This document shows positions 22,702-31,563 of a stretch of 64,000 nucleotides of DNA, piece after piece. The translations under genes and the position numbers were made by a program. Position 1 is the first letter of the stretch. Every line of letters begins with the position of its first letter. This DNA comes from Massilia solisilvae (lineage in GTDB: Bacteria > Pseudomonadota > Gammaproteobacteria > Burkholderiales > Burkholderiaceae_D), in contig NZ_JANUGV010000002.1 in NCBI RefSeq assembly GCF_024753215.1, forward strand, positions 930,001 through 994,000. Reading direction: 5' to 3'. The notes under the pieces were generated by a model. It did no database searches, was not told where the DNA came from, and saw only the letters and a list, made by a program, of their open reading frames with translations.

Positions 22702-23846
22702 CATTTGCGCCGGAACTTTATCCACACCACCAATCCGGTGATGAAGAACGCCAAGGGCATCAGTCCATAGAAGCTGATGAACGCCCGTCCCGCCAGGCCA
22801 AATGCTTCGCCCGTGTGCAGCGGGAAGAGCGTGCTGACGAGACTCTCCGCGCCCGTGGCGCGCAAGGGATCCGATACCCGCAGTACGGTGCCGTCGCCGG
22901 CGTCCACGCTGATGCGGGTCGCGCCGTCGCCCTGCCGCAGCTCGCCGTCCTGCCGCACCCGAATTTCGTAGGGCTGTTTTGCGCTTGCGGGCAGCGTCAG
23001 GCGCGAGATCCGGGCCAGCGGAAATTGCGCCTGTGCGCGTTCCAACGCGGCGGCGGGGGTAACGCCGGGCTGTGCGGGCGCGCTGCGGTTGAGCACTTTG
23101 CCGGCTGGCGCGGCCGGTCCTGCCAGCCGGATCGCCGGCGCCACCCAGTCCGGCTTGTTGAACTGCACGCCTGAAAAGCCGGACAGCACGAACAGCGGCG
23201 CGATGAAGAAGCCGGCGGCCCGATGAAGCTGGAAACTCAGGCGCGGCCAGGACCCGCCATAACGCACGGTGAACGCGTGGCGGATCGCGGCCGCCGCCAT
23301 CCTGGGCCACCAGACGATCACCCCGCTCAGCGCGGCCAGCATCAGGGCCACTCCTTCGATCGCCACCACCACCTTGCCCCCTTCGCCCGCCATCAGGTAG
23401 CGGTGCAGGTGGAATAAGGTCGGCATCAGCAACGCCCGCGTCAGGCCGGGCTCGCCCCAGTTGCGTTCGCCGGTGACCGCGAGCGTCGCGGGATCGACCA
23501 TGACTTGCCGGGTCACGCCCTGCGTCCAGGTGGGCGCCGGGGCAGGGCGGTACCAGGCGATGAAGACGTCGCCGGCAGTTTCGGGGAACATCAGCATGTT
23601 TGGCCGTCCGTAACGCGCGTCAGCGGCCAGCCGATCGAGTGCGGCCTGGGCCGTTGCCGGTGACACCCGCAGCGATTCGCCATCCTGCATCCCGGCGGGG
23701 GGCGCCACATGCAGCAGGCCGGGATTGAGCACGCGATCAAGCTCGTGGCGCCAGCTCAGCACGGTGCCGGTGAGCCCTTGCAGCGCGAGGATGGTGCCAA
23801 AGATCAGGCCGGTCCAGAGGTGAACGAGGCGGGCATAGCTTTTCAT
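22701..23846 (-). CDS. PepSY-associated transmembrane protein (iron-uptake linked)
   Basis: The 381-residue inner-membrane protein starts with a membrane helix (LVHLWTGLIFGTILALQGLT), has the HELDRVLNP motif after it, a periplasmic PepSY-like region, a second helix pair (IEGVALMLAALSGVIVWWP), the FQLHRAAGFFIAPLFVLSGFSG helix and a last one (GLMPLAFFITGLVVWIKF). Paired histidines in membrane helices (HLHRYL, HRAAG) suggest haem binding, and family members act as ferric-siderophore reductases or accessory proteins. It is divergent from a TonB-dependent siderophore receptor with Fur-like boxes between them. An upstream TTG (23885) is an unlikely start. Confidence 0.9.
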   Translation of the reverse strand: MKSYARLVHLWTGLIFGTILALQGLTGTVLSWRHELDRVLNPGLLHVAPPAGMQDGESLRVSPATAQAALDRLAADARYGRPNMLMFPETAGDVFIAWYRPAPAPTWTQGVTRQVMVDPATLAVTGERNWGEPGLTRALLMPTLFHLHRYLMAGEGGKVVVAIEGVALMLAALSGVIVWWPRMAAAAIRHAFTVRYGGSWPRLSFQLHRAAGFFIAPLFVLSGFSGVQFNKPDWVAPAIRLAGPAAPAGKVLNRSAPAQPGVTPAAALERAQAQFPLARISRLTLPASAKQPYEIRVRQDGELRQGDGATRISVDAGDGTVLRVSDPLRATGAESLVSTLFPLHTGEAFGLAGRAFISFYGLMPLAFFITGLVVWIKFRRK

Positions 23847-23869
23847 CGAAGGGAGGTTCGTTGTGTAAA

Positions 23870-23918
23870 TGAGAATGTTTCTCAATTATGTTGCTTTGGT
23901 AATTGGGAATCGTTATCA
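23870..23918. promoter_or_regulatory. Two Fur-like boxes in the divergent iron-uptake promoter
   Basis: TGAGAAT-G-TTTCTCA (23870-23884) and TGGGAAT-C-GTTATCA (23904-23918) both fit the 7-1-7 form of the Fur operator (TGATAAT-N-ATTATCA). They lie between the start codons of the PepSY gene (23846) and the TonB receptor (23957), where ferric Fur would repress both genes. Confidence 0.78.
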
Positions 23919-23956
23919 TTCGCATTATAGCTTGCTTTCGGAAAACTACTATCCCC

Positions 23957-26092
23957 ATGAAAAACAAGAAACCCATCTGTATCGCTGTCGCTGCCGCATG
24001 CAACATGCTTGTCGGGCCGGCGTGGAGCCAGGCGCAGGCCGATGCCGCCCAGGAACCCGTTGCGTCGGTGGTCGTCACCGCAACGCGTGCCGCCAAGGCT
24101 GTCGACAAGATCCCGGGCGCGGTATCGGTGATAAGCCAGCAGGAGCTGGCGGCCCAGTACCAGATCGCGGACGACCCGTCGCAGGCGCTGGCCACCTATA
24201 TCCCGGGCTACGCGCCGAGCCGCCAGAAGATGACGTCCACCGGCGAGTCGCTGCGCGGCCGCCAGCCGCTGATCCTGCTCGATGGGATCCCGCAGTCCAA
24301 CCCTTTGCGTGCCGGAATGCGTGAAGGCTACTTTGCCGACAGCGCGATCATCGAGCGCATCGAGGTCATCAACGGCGCTTCGGCCATGCAGGGCATGGGC
24401 GCGACCGGCGGCATCATCAACTACATCACCAAAACGCCGCGCGCAAACGGCACCAGCTCCGGCGTGAACGTGCGCATGGCAAGCCAGCTGCGTTCCGATA
24501 ACCTGGACTGGAAGACCGGCTACTCGGTCAGCCACAAGTCCGACTTGCTCGACCTGTTGGGCTACGCGAGCGTGCAGCAGCGCGGCATGGGCTACGATGG
24601 CGACGGCCGCCGCCTTGGCATCGACAACGTGCAGGGCGATTCGCTCGACAGTCATGCCAACGACCTGTTCCTCAAGGTCGGCAAGAGCTTCGGCGCCCAG
24701 CGCCTGCAGGTGGAGCTGAACCGCTTCGACATGGCCGGCGACGGCGACTACAAGAACGAGCCGGGGGTGTTGGCCGAGGGAGTCCCGACCAGCTCGGTAC
24801 GCGGGACGCCGCCGGGTGCGACCCCGCGCAACAAGGTGCGCAGCGCCAGTGTCGATTATCGCCACGCCGAGTTGGCGGGCGGCGCGCTCACCGTGCAGCT
24901 GTTCCGCCACCACTTCGAGTCGCTCTACGGGGCGACCAACGTCGCCACGTTCCAGGACGTGCGCATCGCGCCGAAAGGCACGCTGTGGGACCAGTCGCAC
25001 ATCGTGGCCAACAAATGGGGATCGCGCGTGACCTACGTGCGGCCCGACACGCTGGTGCAGGGGCTGGAGTTGACCGTCGGCGTGGACTACCTGCGCGACC
25101 ACACGCTGCAGCGGCTGGCGATGACCGACCGGACCTGGGTGCCCGAGCTGAAGTTCGACTCGCATGCGCCGTTCGCCCAGCTCGAATACGAGCTCGGCGC
25201 GGTGACGCTGCGCGGCGGGGTGCGCCACGAGAACGCTGCGCTACACGTGGACAGCTACCGGACGCTGGCCGCGTACGGCGACCAGCCGGTGCAGGGCGGC
25301 TCGGCCGAGTTCTCCAAATCGGTGAAGAACATCGGCGCGGTGTGGCGCCTGGCGCCGTCATGGTCGGCCTTCGTATCGCGCTCGGAGGGCTTCGGCTTGC
25401 CGGATGCGGGCCTGGTGCTGCGCGGTGTGAATACCCCGGGCCAGTCGGTCTCGAATCTCATCAGCCTGCAGCCCATCGTGACACGCAACCACGAGATCGG
25501 CGTGAACTGGCGCGCTCGTTCCGGCCAGGTTGGCCTCTCACGCTACGACTCGCGCTCCGAACTTGGTAGCGTCATACGCATCAATTCGGCCGGCGTGGGA
25601 CTGGTCGAGCGGGTGCCGACCGTCGTCAAGGGCTGGGAACTGAGCGGCGAGTGGCGCCCGCAGGGCGGCGTGTCGCTGTTCGGCAGCTACGCCCTGACCG
25701 ACGGCAAGACCGCCGCCACCCAGGGCGCACCGCTTGACCTGGACCTGGGCGCCCGTTCCCAGGGGCCGGACAAGGCCGTGCTCGGCGCCAACTGGGCATG
25801 GCAACCGAAAGCGCAGTTGCGCGTGCAGGCAAGCCACCTGTTCGACCGCGACATCAACATTGGCCGCAAGGTAGGAACCAGCAACCTGGAAGAGCACTTC
25901 AAGGGCTACACCCTGGTCGATCTGGCGTCGAACTGGGAGACGGCATACGGCAAGATCGGCGTGGCGGTCGAGAACTTGTTCGACAGACAGTATGTCGGCT
26001 ACTACTCGCAGTCCGCCGCGGCCACCGATGCAGGAAACACCTACGCGGGGCGCGGGCGCACCTTGTCGGTGAGCTTCAGCCGCGTATTCTGA
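23957..26092 (+). CDS. TonB-dependent siderophore-type receptor
   Basis: The 711-residue outer-membrane receptor has a signal peptide (residues 1-30, ending GPAWSQAQA), a TonB box-like VASVVVTATRAAK, the plug domain (PGAVSVISQQEL to GMGATGGIINYITKTP, about 45-160) and a 22-strand barrel ending with the terminal Phe (LSVSFSRVF). Residues such as RGRQPLILLDGIPQSNP in the plug are typical of ferric-siderophore and related receptors. Fur-like boxes upstream and the divergent PepSY protein support a role in iron uptake. No siderophore synthesis genes are nearby, so it may take up foreign siderophores. Confidence 0.93.
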   Translation: MKNKKPICIAVAAACNMLVGPAWSQAQADAAQEPVASVVVTATRAAKAVDKIPGAVSVISQQELAAQYQIADDPSQALATYIPGYAPSRQKMTSTGESLRGRQPLILLDGIPQSNPLRAGMREGYFADSAIIERIEVINGASAMQGMGATGGIINYITKTPRANGTSSGVNVRMASQLRSDNLDWKTGYSVSHKSDLLDLLGYASVQQRGMGYDGDGRRLGIDNVQGDSLDSHANDLFLKVGKSFGAQRLQVELNRFDMAGDGDYKNEPGVLAEGVPTSSVRGTPPGATPRNKVRSASVDYRHAELAGGALTVQLFRHHFESLYGATNVATFQDVRIAPKGTLWDQSHIVANKWGSRVTYVRPDTLVQGLELTVGVDYLRDHTLQRLAMTDRTWVPELKFDSHAPFAQLEYELGAVTLRGGVRHENAALHVDSYRTLAAYGDQPVQGGSAEFSKSVKNIGAVWRLAPSWSAFVSRSEGFGLPDAGLVLRGVNTPGQSVSNLISLQPIVTRNHEIGVNWRARSGQVGLSRYDSRSELGSVIRINSAGVGLVERVPTVVKGWELSGEWRPQGGVSLFGSYALTDGKTAATQGAPLDLDLGARSQGPDKAVLGANWAWQPKAQLRVQASHLFDRDINIGRKVGTSNLEEHFKGYTLVDLASNWETAYGKIGVAVENLFDRQYVGYYSQSAAATDAGNTYAGRGRTLSVSFSRVF

Positions 26093-26193
26093 TCCCGGCT
26101 TGAACCGTCGGCGGGTCGGGTTCGATCGCACCAGACCTCCTTTTTGTTTCCGTGTATTATCGGATGCACTAACAACACAAAGGAGACTGTGCG

Positions 26194-26649
26194 ATGACCT
26201 GGAATCCCAAGAAGTGTTGCTTGAACCTGGCCATGGCGATGCTGTCGCTGTGCGCCGGCGCCGCCGCGGTGGCCGGACCGCTGGACGAAGCCAAGGCGCG
26301 CGCCCACCTCGATGCCGTGGCGGCTGGCGACCTCGATGGGCTGATGCGCGACTATCCCGACGACGCCTACATGGAGTGGGTCGGCGGCCCGCTCGACGGC
26401 CGCTACCACGGCAAGGAGGCGATCCGCGCCGTCTGGCAGAAGTTCATCGCCGCCAACGACGGCAAGCCGCGTCCCGCCAGATTCGGCAAGGCCGCCGCCT
26501 ACGCCAACCCCAAGGGCAGCTCGGTTGAATCGAAGGCCGAGTACGGCGGCAAGCTGCCGCTCAAGGTCCTGCATGTGCTGACTTATCGCGAAGGCGAACT
26601 GACCACCGAGGTGTGGCAGATCGCCCCCGCGCTGCAGATCGAGCCATGA
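26194..26649 (+). CDS. Secreted SnoaL/NTF2-like protein
   Basis: The 151-residue protein starts with a signal peptide (hydrophobic CLNLAMAMLSLCAGAAAV, cleavage near VAGP). The mature part fits the cone-shaped SnoaL-like fold: ARAHLDAVAAGDLDGLMRDY, DDAYMEWVGGPLDGRYHGKE and AIRAVWQKFI, then the TYREGELTTEVWQI ending. Such domains bind small molecules or act as small enzymes; no active-site pattern is decisive here. AAAGGAGA precedes the start. Its stop codon overlaps the start of the cupredoxin-like gene, so the two are translationally coupled. Confidence 0.8.
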   Translation: MTWNPKKCCLNLAMAMLSLCAGAAAVAGPLDEAKARAHLDAVAAGDLDGLMRDYPDDAYMEWVGGPLDGRYHGKEAIRAVWQKFIAANDGKPRPARFGKAAAYANPKGSSVESKAEYGGKLPLKVLHVLTYREGELTTEVWQIAPALQIEP

Positions 26650-27278
26650 TGCGCGCCCGGGCGCTGTCGCTGGCGTTGCTGCTGGCGCTGGCGGGGCAGG
26701 CGCGCGCGGGCACGGTGGAGGCACACGTGAGCAGTCCCGGCGGCCAACCGGTTGCCGATGCGGCCGTGGTGCTCGAGCCGCTGTCGCCGTCGCGCCTGCG
26801 GCCGGGCGCCAGGGCGACCATCGAGCAGCGCGGCAAGGAGTTCATCCCTTACGTCACGGTCGTCCAGACCGGCACGGCGGTGGAGTTCCCGAACAACGAC
26901 ACGATCAGGCACCACGTCTATTCGTTCTCCGCGCCCAAGCGCTTCGAGATCAAGCTCTATGCCGGCAGACCCGGCCAGCCGGTGGTGTTCGACAAACCGG
27001 GAGAGGTCGTCATCGGCTGCAATATCCATGACTGGATGGAGGCCTACGTGCTGGTGGTAGAGTCGCCATACTTTGCCAGGACCACGGCCGATGGCAAGGC
27101 GCTGATCGCGAACGTGCCGGCCGGGCGCTACCGCCTGCAGCTGTGGCATCCGCTGCAAAAGGCGCAGCAGGCCGCGCGCGACATCGAGATTGCCGTCACG
27201 CCCGCGCCGCTCAAGCTCGTCATGGACGTGAAAGCGCGCGAGCGCAAGCCGCGCACCGAGGACGCGGATAGCTACTAG
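26646..27278 (+). CDS. Cupredoxin-like periplasmic protein
   Basis: The 210-residue protein has a signal peptide (RALSLALLLALAGQARA). An N-terminal beta-sandwich (VEAHVSSPGGQPVADAAVVL) leads into a plastocyanin-like part: FPNNDTIRHHVYSFSAPKRF near residue 90 and IGCNIHDWMEAYV near residue 125. These give possible copper ligands His, Cys and His with a Met two residues later, as in type 1 copper proteins. It is often annotated as a methylamine utilisation protein because of such similarity, but no methylamine genes are present. It starts by ATGA overlap with the SnoaL-like gene and is followed two bases later by the c-di-GMP gene. Confidence 0.82.
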   Translation: MMRARALSLALLLALAGQARAGTVEAHVSSPGGQPVADAAVVLEPLSPSRLRPGARATIEQRGKEFIPYVTVVQTGTAVEFPNNDTIRHHVYSFSAPKRFEIKLYAGRPGQPVVFDKPGEVVIGCNIHDWMEAYVLVVESPYFARTTADGKALIANVPAGRYRLQLWHPLQKAQQAARDIEIAVTPAPLKLVMDVKARERKPRTEDADSY

Positions 27279-27280
27279 CC

Positions 27281-29572
27281 ATGGCATCGACTTCGCTTCG
27301 GCGCCGCATCGTCATTGTCTTCGTGGGCTTGCTGGTGCTGGTCATGGGGCTGGTGCTGGCGCTGGTTCACACCAGCAGCGAGGCCATCGTCGCCAGCGAG
27401 GCGCGGCGCGAACTGGCGCTGGGCGCCAAAGTGTTCAAGCGGCTGCTGGACCAGAACCAGCACCAGCTCGAAACGGCGGCCACCGTGCTGTCCGGCGATT
27501 TCGCGTTTCGCGAGGCGATCGCGACCCAGGACCAGCCGACCGTGCGTTCGGTAATCGGCAACCACGCGCGGCGTATCGACGCGCAGGTGATGATGGTGGC
27601 CGGCACCGATGGCAGGATGATCGCCTCGACCCAGCGCCAGACGGCGCCCGGCGACAGCTTCCCGTTCCCGCTGCTGCTGTCGGCTGCCGAGACCTCCGGC
27701 AAGAGCGCGGGCTTTCGCCAGATGCGCAACGGCCAGCTATACCAGGTGGTGCTGGTGCCGATCATGGCGCCGGCGCGCATCGCGTGGGTGGCGATGGGCT
27801 TTCGGGTGGACGACCGCTGGGCACGCGACGTGGCCGAGATCTCGGGCGTCCAGGTCCATATCGTGCGGATGCAGGATGGCGCACAGCAGCTGCTGGCCAG
27901 CTCGGCCGAGCCGGCGCAACGGGCGGCCTTCGATAAATCGTTCACGGGCGGTGGCCTGTACCAGACGATGCACATGCCGCTGGATGGCGACATCGAGGCG
28001 GTGCTGCAGCTGCCGGTGGCGCAGGTGCAGGCGCCGTTCAGCGTGCTGCTGGCCAAGCTCCTGACCGTGGTGGGCGCCGGCTGCGTGGTCTTTGCGGCCG
28101 GCAGCACAATGCTGGCGCGGCGCATCGTACAACCGCTGGGCGACCTGTCCGACGCCGCGCGCCGCATCGCACAGGGCGACTACGGCCAGCAGCTGCCCGA
28201 GCTCCCCGGTGACGAGATCGGCCAGCTCGCAACGAGCTTTGCGCACATGCGCGACGGGATCGCCAGCCGCGAAGAGCGCATCAAGCGGCTAGCGTATGTC
28301 GATGTGCTGACCGACCTGCCCAACCGGACCCGGTTCCTCGAGACTTTCGCCCGGATCCCGGCCGGCAGCCGGGGGGCGGTGGCGGTGCTGAACATCGACC
28401 GTTTTGCCCTCATTAACAACGCGCTTGGACATCCGGTCGGGGACCGCCTGCTGCGCGCGATCGGCGCTCGCCTTGTCCAGCTGGTGCCGGAAGAGGGCAT
28501 GGTGGCGCGCCTGTGGGGCGACCAGTTCGCATTCCTGCTGCGCGGCGCCGACCGCGAGGCGGCCAGGGCGTTCGCCGGCGCGGTGCTGGCGACCTTGTCC
28601 GACCCGATCACCCTCGACGGCCAGCGGCTGGATATCTCGGGCCGCTTCGGCATTGCGCTGCACCCGGAAGATGGCGTGGATGCGAGCACCTTGCTGCGGC
28701 GGGCGGAGCTGGCGATGGCCGAGGCCAAGCGCGGCCACCGCGCGATCGCGTTTGCCAAGGACAGCGGCGTGGAGCCGGAACCGGAGCAGCTGTCCCTGAT
28801 CGGCGACATGCGCCGCGCGATGGCCAGCGGCGAGTTCGCCGTGTTCTACCAGCCCAAGCTTGAACTGAAGAGCGGGCGCATTGTCGCGGCCGAAGCGCTG
28901 CTGCGCTGGCTCGATCCGCAGCGCGGCATGATCCCGCCGGGGCGCTTCATTCCGTTCGCCGAGCAGACCGGCTTCATTCGCGAGATCACGCCGTGGGTGC
29001 TGGACGCGGTGATCCGGCAGCTGGCGCTGTGGCAGGAGACGGGCATCGACATCATGGTCTCGGCCAACCTGTCCGCGCTCGACCTGCTCGACGCGGGCCT
29101 GTCGGTGCGCGTGCGCCAGATGCTGCAGCGCTACGGCGTGCCGGCCGAGCGCCTGTGCCTGGAAATCACCGAGAGCGCGCTGATGGGCGACCCGGCGCTG
29201 GCGATGGCGCACCTGGCGGACTTCGCGGCGCTCGGGATCAAGCTGTCGATCGACGACTACGGCGTGGGCCAGGCCTCGCTTGCATACCTCAAGCTCCTGC
29301 CGGTCAATGAGCTCAAGCTCGACCGCAGCTTCGTTACCGCCATCGACCAGTCGCCGAAGAACTCGGCCATCGTGCAGTCCACCATCATGCTTGGCCATGC
29401 GCTGGGCTTGTCCGTGGTTGCGGAAGGCATCGAGACCGACGCCGAGATGCGCTGGCTGCTCGACCATGGCTGCGACGTCGGCCAGGGCTACGGCATCGCA
29501 CGGCCGATGCCGGCCGAGAGGCTGCCGGAGTGGATCGCGTCGTTCAGCGCGAACGCGCCGGCCGGCGCCTGA
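27281..29572 (+). CDS. Membrane CACHE-HAMP-GGDEF-EAL protein with degenerate GGDEF
   Basis: The 763-residue inner-membrane protein has a first helix (IVIVFVGLLVLVMGLVLALV), a periplasmic CACHE-like sensor (about 35-255), a second helix (LTVVGAGCVVFAAGSTML), HAMP (about 280-335), GGDEF (340-505) and EAL (510-755). The GGDEF signature is WGDQF, so cyclase activity is doubtful. The EAL domain keeps its key residues (AEALLRW near 537, ITESALMGD, DDYGVGQAS in place of DDFGTG, and KLDRSFV), so it is probably a c-di-GMP phosphodiesterase. It is the last gene of an operon with the two secreted proteins before it, which may feed its periplasmic sensor. Confidence 0.92.
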   Translation: MASTSLRRRIVIVFVGLLVLVMGLVLALVHTSSEAIVASEARRELALGAKVFKRLLDQNQHQLETAATVLSGDFAFREAIATQDQPTVRSVIGNHARRIDAQVMMVAGTDGRMIASTQRQTAPGDSFPFPLLLSAAETSGKSAGFRQMRNGQLYQVVLVPIMAPARIAWVAMGFRVDDRWARDVAEISGVQVHIVRMQDGAQQLLASSAEPAQRAAFDKSFTGGGLYQTMHMPLDGDIEAVLQLPVAQVQAPFSVLLAKLLTVVGAGCVVFAAGSTMLARRIVQPLGDLSDAARRIAQGDYGQQLPELPGDEIGQLATSFAHMRDGIASREERIKRLAYVDVLTDLPNRTRFLETFARIPAGSRGAVAVLNIDRFALINNALGHPVGDRLLRAIGARLVQLVPEEGMVARLWGDQFAFLLRGADREAARAFAGAVLATLSDPITLDGQRLDISGRFGIALHPEDGVDASTLLRRAELAMAEAKRGHRAIAFAKDSGVEPEPEQLSLIGDMRRAMASGEFAVFYQPKLELKSGRIVAAEALLRWLDPQRGMIPPGRFIPFAEQTGFIREITPWVLDAVIRQLALWQETGIDIMVSANLSALDLLDAGLSVRVRQMLQRYGVPAERLCLEITESALMGDPALAMAHLADFAALGIKLSIDDYGVGQASLAYLKLLPVNELKLDRSFVTAIDQSPKNSAIVQSTIMLGHALGLSVVAEGIETDAEMRWLLDHGCDVGQGYGIARPMPAERLPEWIASFSANAPAGA

Positions 29573-29581
29573 TATTGCAGC

Positions 29582-30202
29582 TCAGTACAAGGTGGCGCGC
29601 GTGCGCGCCGGCAGCTCGGCGTCGTACTGCTCGCCGCCCACTTCGCCGCCGCTCAGGTCCTTGAGGATGGTGCCGGTGCTGGGCAGGGCCGAGCGCGCCA
29701 GTTGCGCGGCCGGGTCCCACAGGCGCGAACGCAGGATCGCACGCGAACATTGAAAGAACACCTTCTCCACGTGGATGCGCAGCACCGTGCGCGGTTCCTT
29801 TCCCTCGAACGCAAAGCGCGCCAGCAGCGCCGGGTCGGCGAGGATCTCGGCGCGCCCGTTCACGCGCAGTGTCTCGCCAATGCCGGGAATGAGGAACAGC
29901 AGCGCCACGCGCGGATCGGCCACGATGTTGCGCAGGCTGTCGATGCGGTTGTTGCCGCGCCGGTCGGGCAGCAGCAGCGTGTGCGCGTCCTGCATGTGCA
30001 CGAAGCCGGCCGGGTCGCCGCGTGGCGATACGTCAAGGCCATCGGCGCCGCTGGTGGCCAGCGCCACGAACGGCGCGGCCTCGATGAAGGCGCGGTAGTG
30101 CGGGTGGATGTAATCGACCTCTTTGCGGATCGAGGGCGCGGCCGGCGTGCCGTAGAGGCTTTCGAGCGCCTGCAGGGTGGTGATCTGGTGGGTGCTGCTC
30201 AC
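29582..30202 (-). CDS. Pyridoxamine 5'-phosphate oxidase-family FMN-binding protein
   Basis: About 206 residues form the split-barrel flavin-binding fold: PFVALATSGADGLDVSPRGD, then LLPDRRGNNRIDSLRNIVADP and VALLFLIPGIGETLRVNGRA are characteristic of the MSMEG_1061-like FMN-dependent group. Such proteins bind FMN or F420 and are often oxidoreductases of unknown substrate; this one is not PdxH. I chose GTG 30202; longer starts at 30229 (GTG) and 30235 (TTG) are possible. It converges with the c-di-GMP gene. Confidence 0.85.
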   Translation of the reverse strand: MSSTHQITTLQALESLYGTPAAPSIRKEVDYIHPHYRAFIEAAPFVALATSGADGLDVSPRGDPAGFVHMQDAHTLLLPDRRGNNRIDSLRNIVADPRVALLFLIPGIGETLRVNGRAEILADPALLARFAFEGKEPRTVLRIHVEKVFFQCSRAILRSRLWDPAAQLARSALPSTGTILKDLSGGEVGGEQYDAELPARTRATLY

Positions 30203-30272
30203 GTGAGGTTCCCGTGGTTGTCGTCTCACGCGCAACTGTACAGCAAGTCGGCGCGTCGGTCACAGGACCAGT

Positions 30273-31214
30273 TCAGGCCCTGGACGCCACCAGCCACACT
30301 GCCGCGATGCGCTCCACGTCCTCGTAGCCCTGCTGTGCGAGCAGTTCGCCGAACACGTCCGGGTCGAGCTCGCCGTAAGTCCAGCTGGCCGCATGGCGCT
30401 CCAGCGCGGGCGTGATCGCCTGCAGGAACGGATCGTCCGCGCTGGTCATCGCCACGCCGGTGTAGACCATCAGCGTGCCGCCCGCGCGCAGGCGCGCAAG
30501 CGCGGCGCGGACCAGGTCCACCGACAGCTGCGCGCCGTGCAGGCCGCCGCCGTCGCGGTAGGTGCGGCCCTGGCTGTCGAGCACGTAGGGCGGGTTTGCC
30601 ACCACCAGGTCGAAGTCGCCGCTCACGTCGTCCAGCAGGCTGCTGCGGCAGGGCTGCACGTGCGGCACGCCGGCCAGCCGGGCGTTGATGGCCGCAAGCG
30701 CCAGGGCGGACGGGTTCACGTCGGCGGCGATCACTTCGGCATGCGGATAGCGCAGCGCCAGCCCGATCGCGCACGGCGCGGCACCGCAGCCGATGTCGAT
30801 GATGCGCCGTGGCGCGGTCTTTAAGCTGGCAAGGCCGCGCAACACCGCTGCGACGAAGCGCACCGTGTCGGGCCCGAAGAACACCGCATCGCGCTCGGCC
30901 GCGGGATAGGCCGAGTGAAAGTACAGCTGTTCGCCCAGGGTGGCGGCGCGCACCGCGGAGCGCCAGCCGTCGGTCGCCTGCACCAGCACGTTGGCGCGCT
31001 GCATGAGCGTGCGTACGTCGGGCGGCAGCAGCGTGTCGGCGAACGGCCGGCTCCAGCCAAATACGCCGCGCAGGTCGCTGGCCGTCGCGTTCCCGGCGCG
31101 GGCGTTGACGCGGCGGTGCGTGGCCGGCGTCACCGTGGTGAAGCGGTAGCCGTGGGCGCACAGTGCGCGGCCGAGCTGGACCAGCGCGTCGGGGTCGTGG
31201 ATGTCGAGTGGCAT
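30273..31214 (-). CDS. SAM-dependent methyltransferase (HemK/small-domain type)
   Basis: The class I methyltransferase has an N-terminal helper domain (about 1-150) and a Rossmann core with motif I IIDIGCGAAPCAIGLAL, an acidic loop VIAADVNPSALALAAINA and the NPPY motif (DLVVANPPYVLDS) that marks N-methyltransferases acting on glutamine, adenine or guanine. The substrate cannot be told. From ATG 31214 the protein has 313 residues; an ATG at 31328 would add 38 residues, but the extra stretch looks like AT-richer leader and holds a GTACG/CGTAC dyad. It is divergent from the small gene at 31366. Confidence 0.85.
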   Translation of the reverse strand: MPLDIHDPDALVQLGRALCAHGYRFTTVTPATHRRVNARAGNATASDLRGVFGWSRPFADTLLPPDVRTLMQRANVLVQATDGWRSAVRAATLGEQLYFHSAYPAAERDAVFFGPDTVRFVAAVLRGLASLKTAPRRIIDIGCGAAPCAIGLALRYPHAEVIAADVNPSALALAAINARLAGVPHVQPCRSSLLDDVSGDFDLVVANPPYVLDSQGRTYRDGGGLHGAQLSVDLVRAALARLRAGGTLMVYTGVAMTSADDPFLQAITPALERHAASWTYGELDPDVFGELLAQQGYEDVERIAAVWLVASRA

Positions 31215-31365
31215 GCCGGCCAGCATGCGCGCCAGTCGGTGGACTATCTGTACGGCGTCGTACCGAATCGCGCCCAAATCGGCGATTGTGTGAACATTCG
31301 AACATACCGCGACGATGGACTTGGCCATACTGCCTGAAAGGCTTACTCACCCGGGAGGATCGGAG

Positions 31366-31545
31366 ATGAACACGATTGCGCATACGCCCAGCGGCCGCAT
31401 CGACATCGAGCTCGAGCGCGAGCGCCACGAGCGCCAGCGGCACGACGAGGAGCGTACCGGCCTTGCCGAGCAGGAGGAGCTGCGCACCAAGGATGCGCGC
31501 GAGAACCTGGACGCCAGCCACCTGAAGCGATCAACCGGCCGCTAG
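31366..31545 (+). CDS. Small charged protein of unknown function
   Basis: The 59-residue protein is almost entirely charged and polar (ELERERHERQRHDEERTGLA, then EQEELRTKDARENLDASHL). It would form a single long helix. It has a strong ribosome-binding site (GGAGGA and CGGAG) and lies 18 bases before the zinc peptidase gene, so both are probably cotranscribed. I recognise no family. Confidence 0.7.
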   Translation: MNTIAHTPSGRIDIELERERHERQRHDEERTGLAEQEELRTKDARENLDASHLKRSTGR

Positions 31546-31563
31546 GCCGGGCGGGAGGCATCG

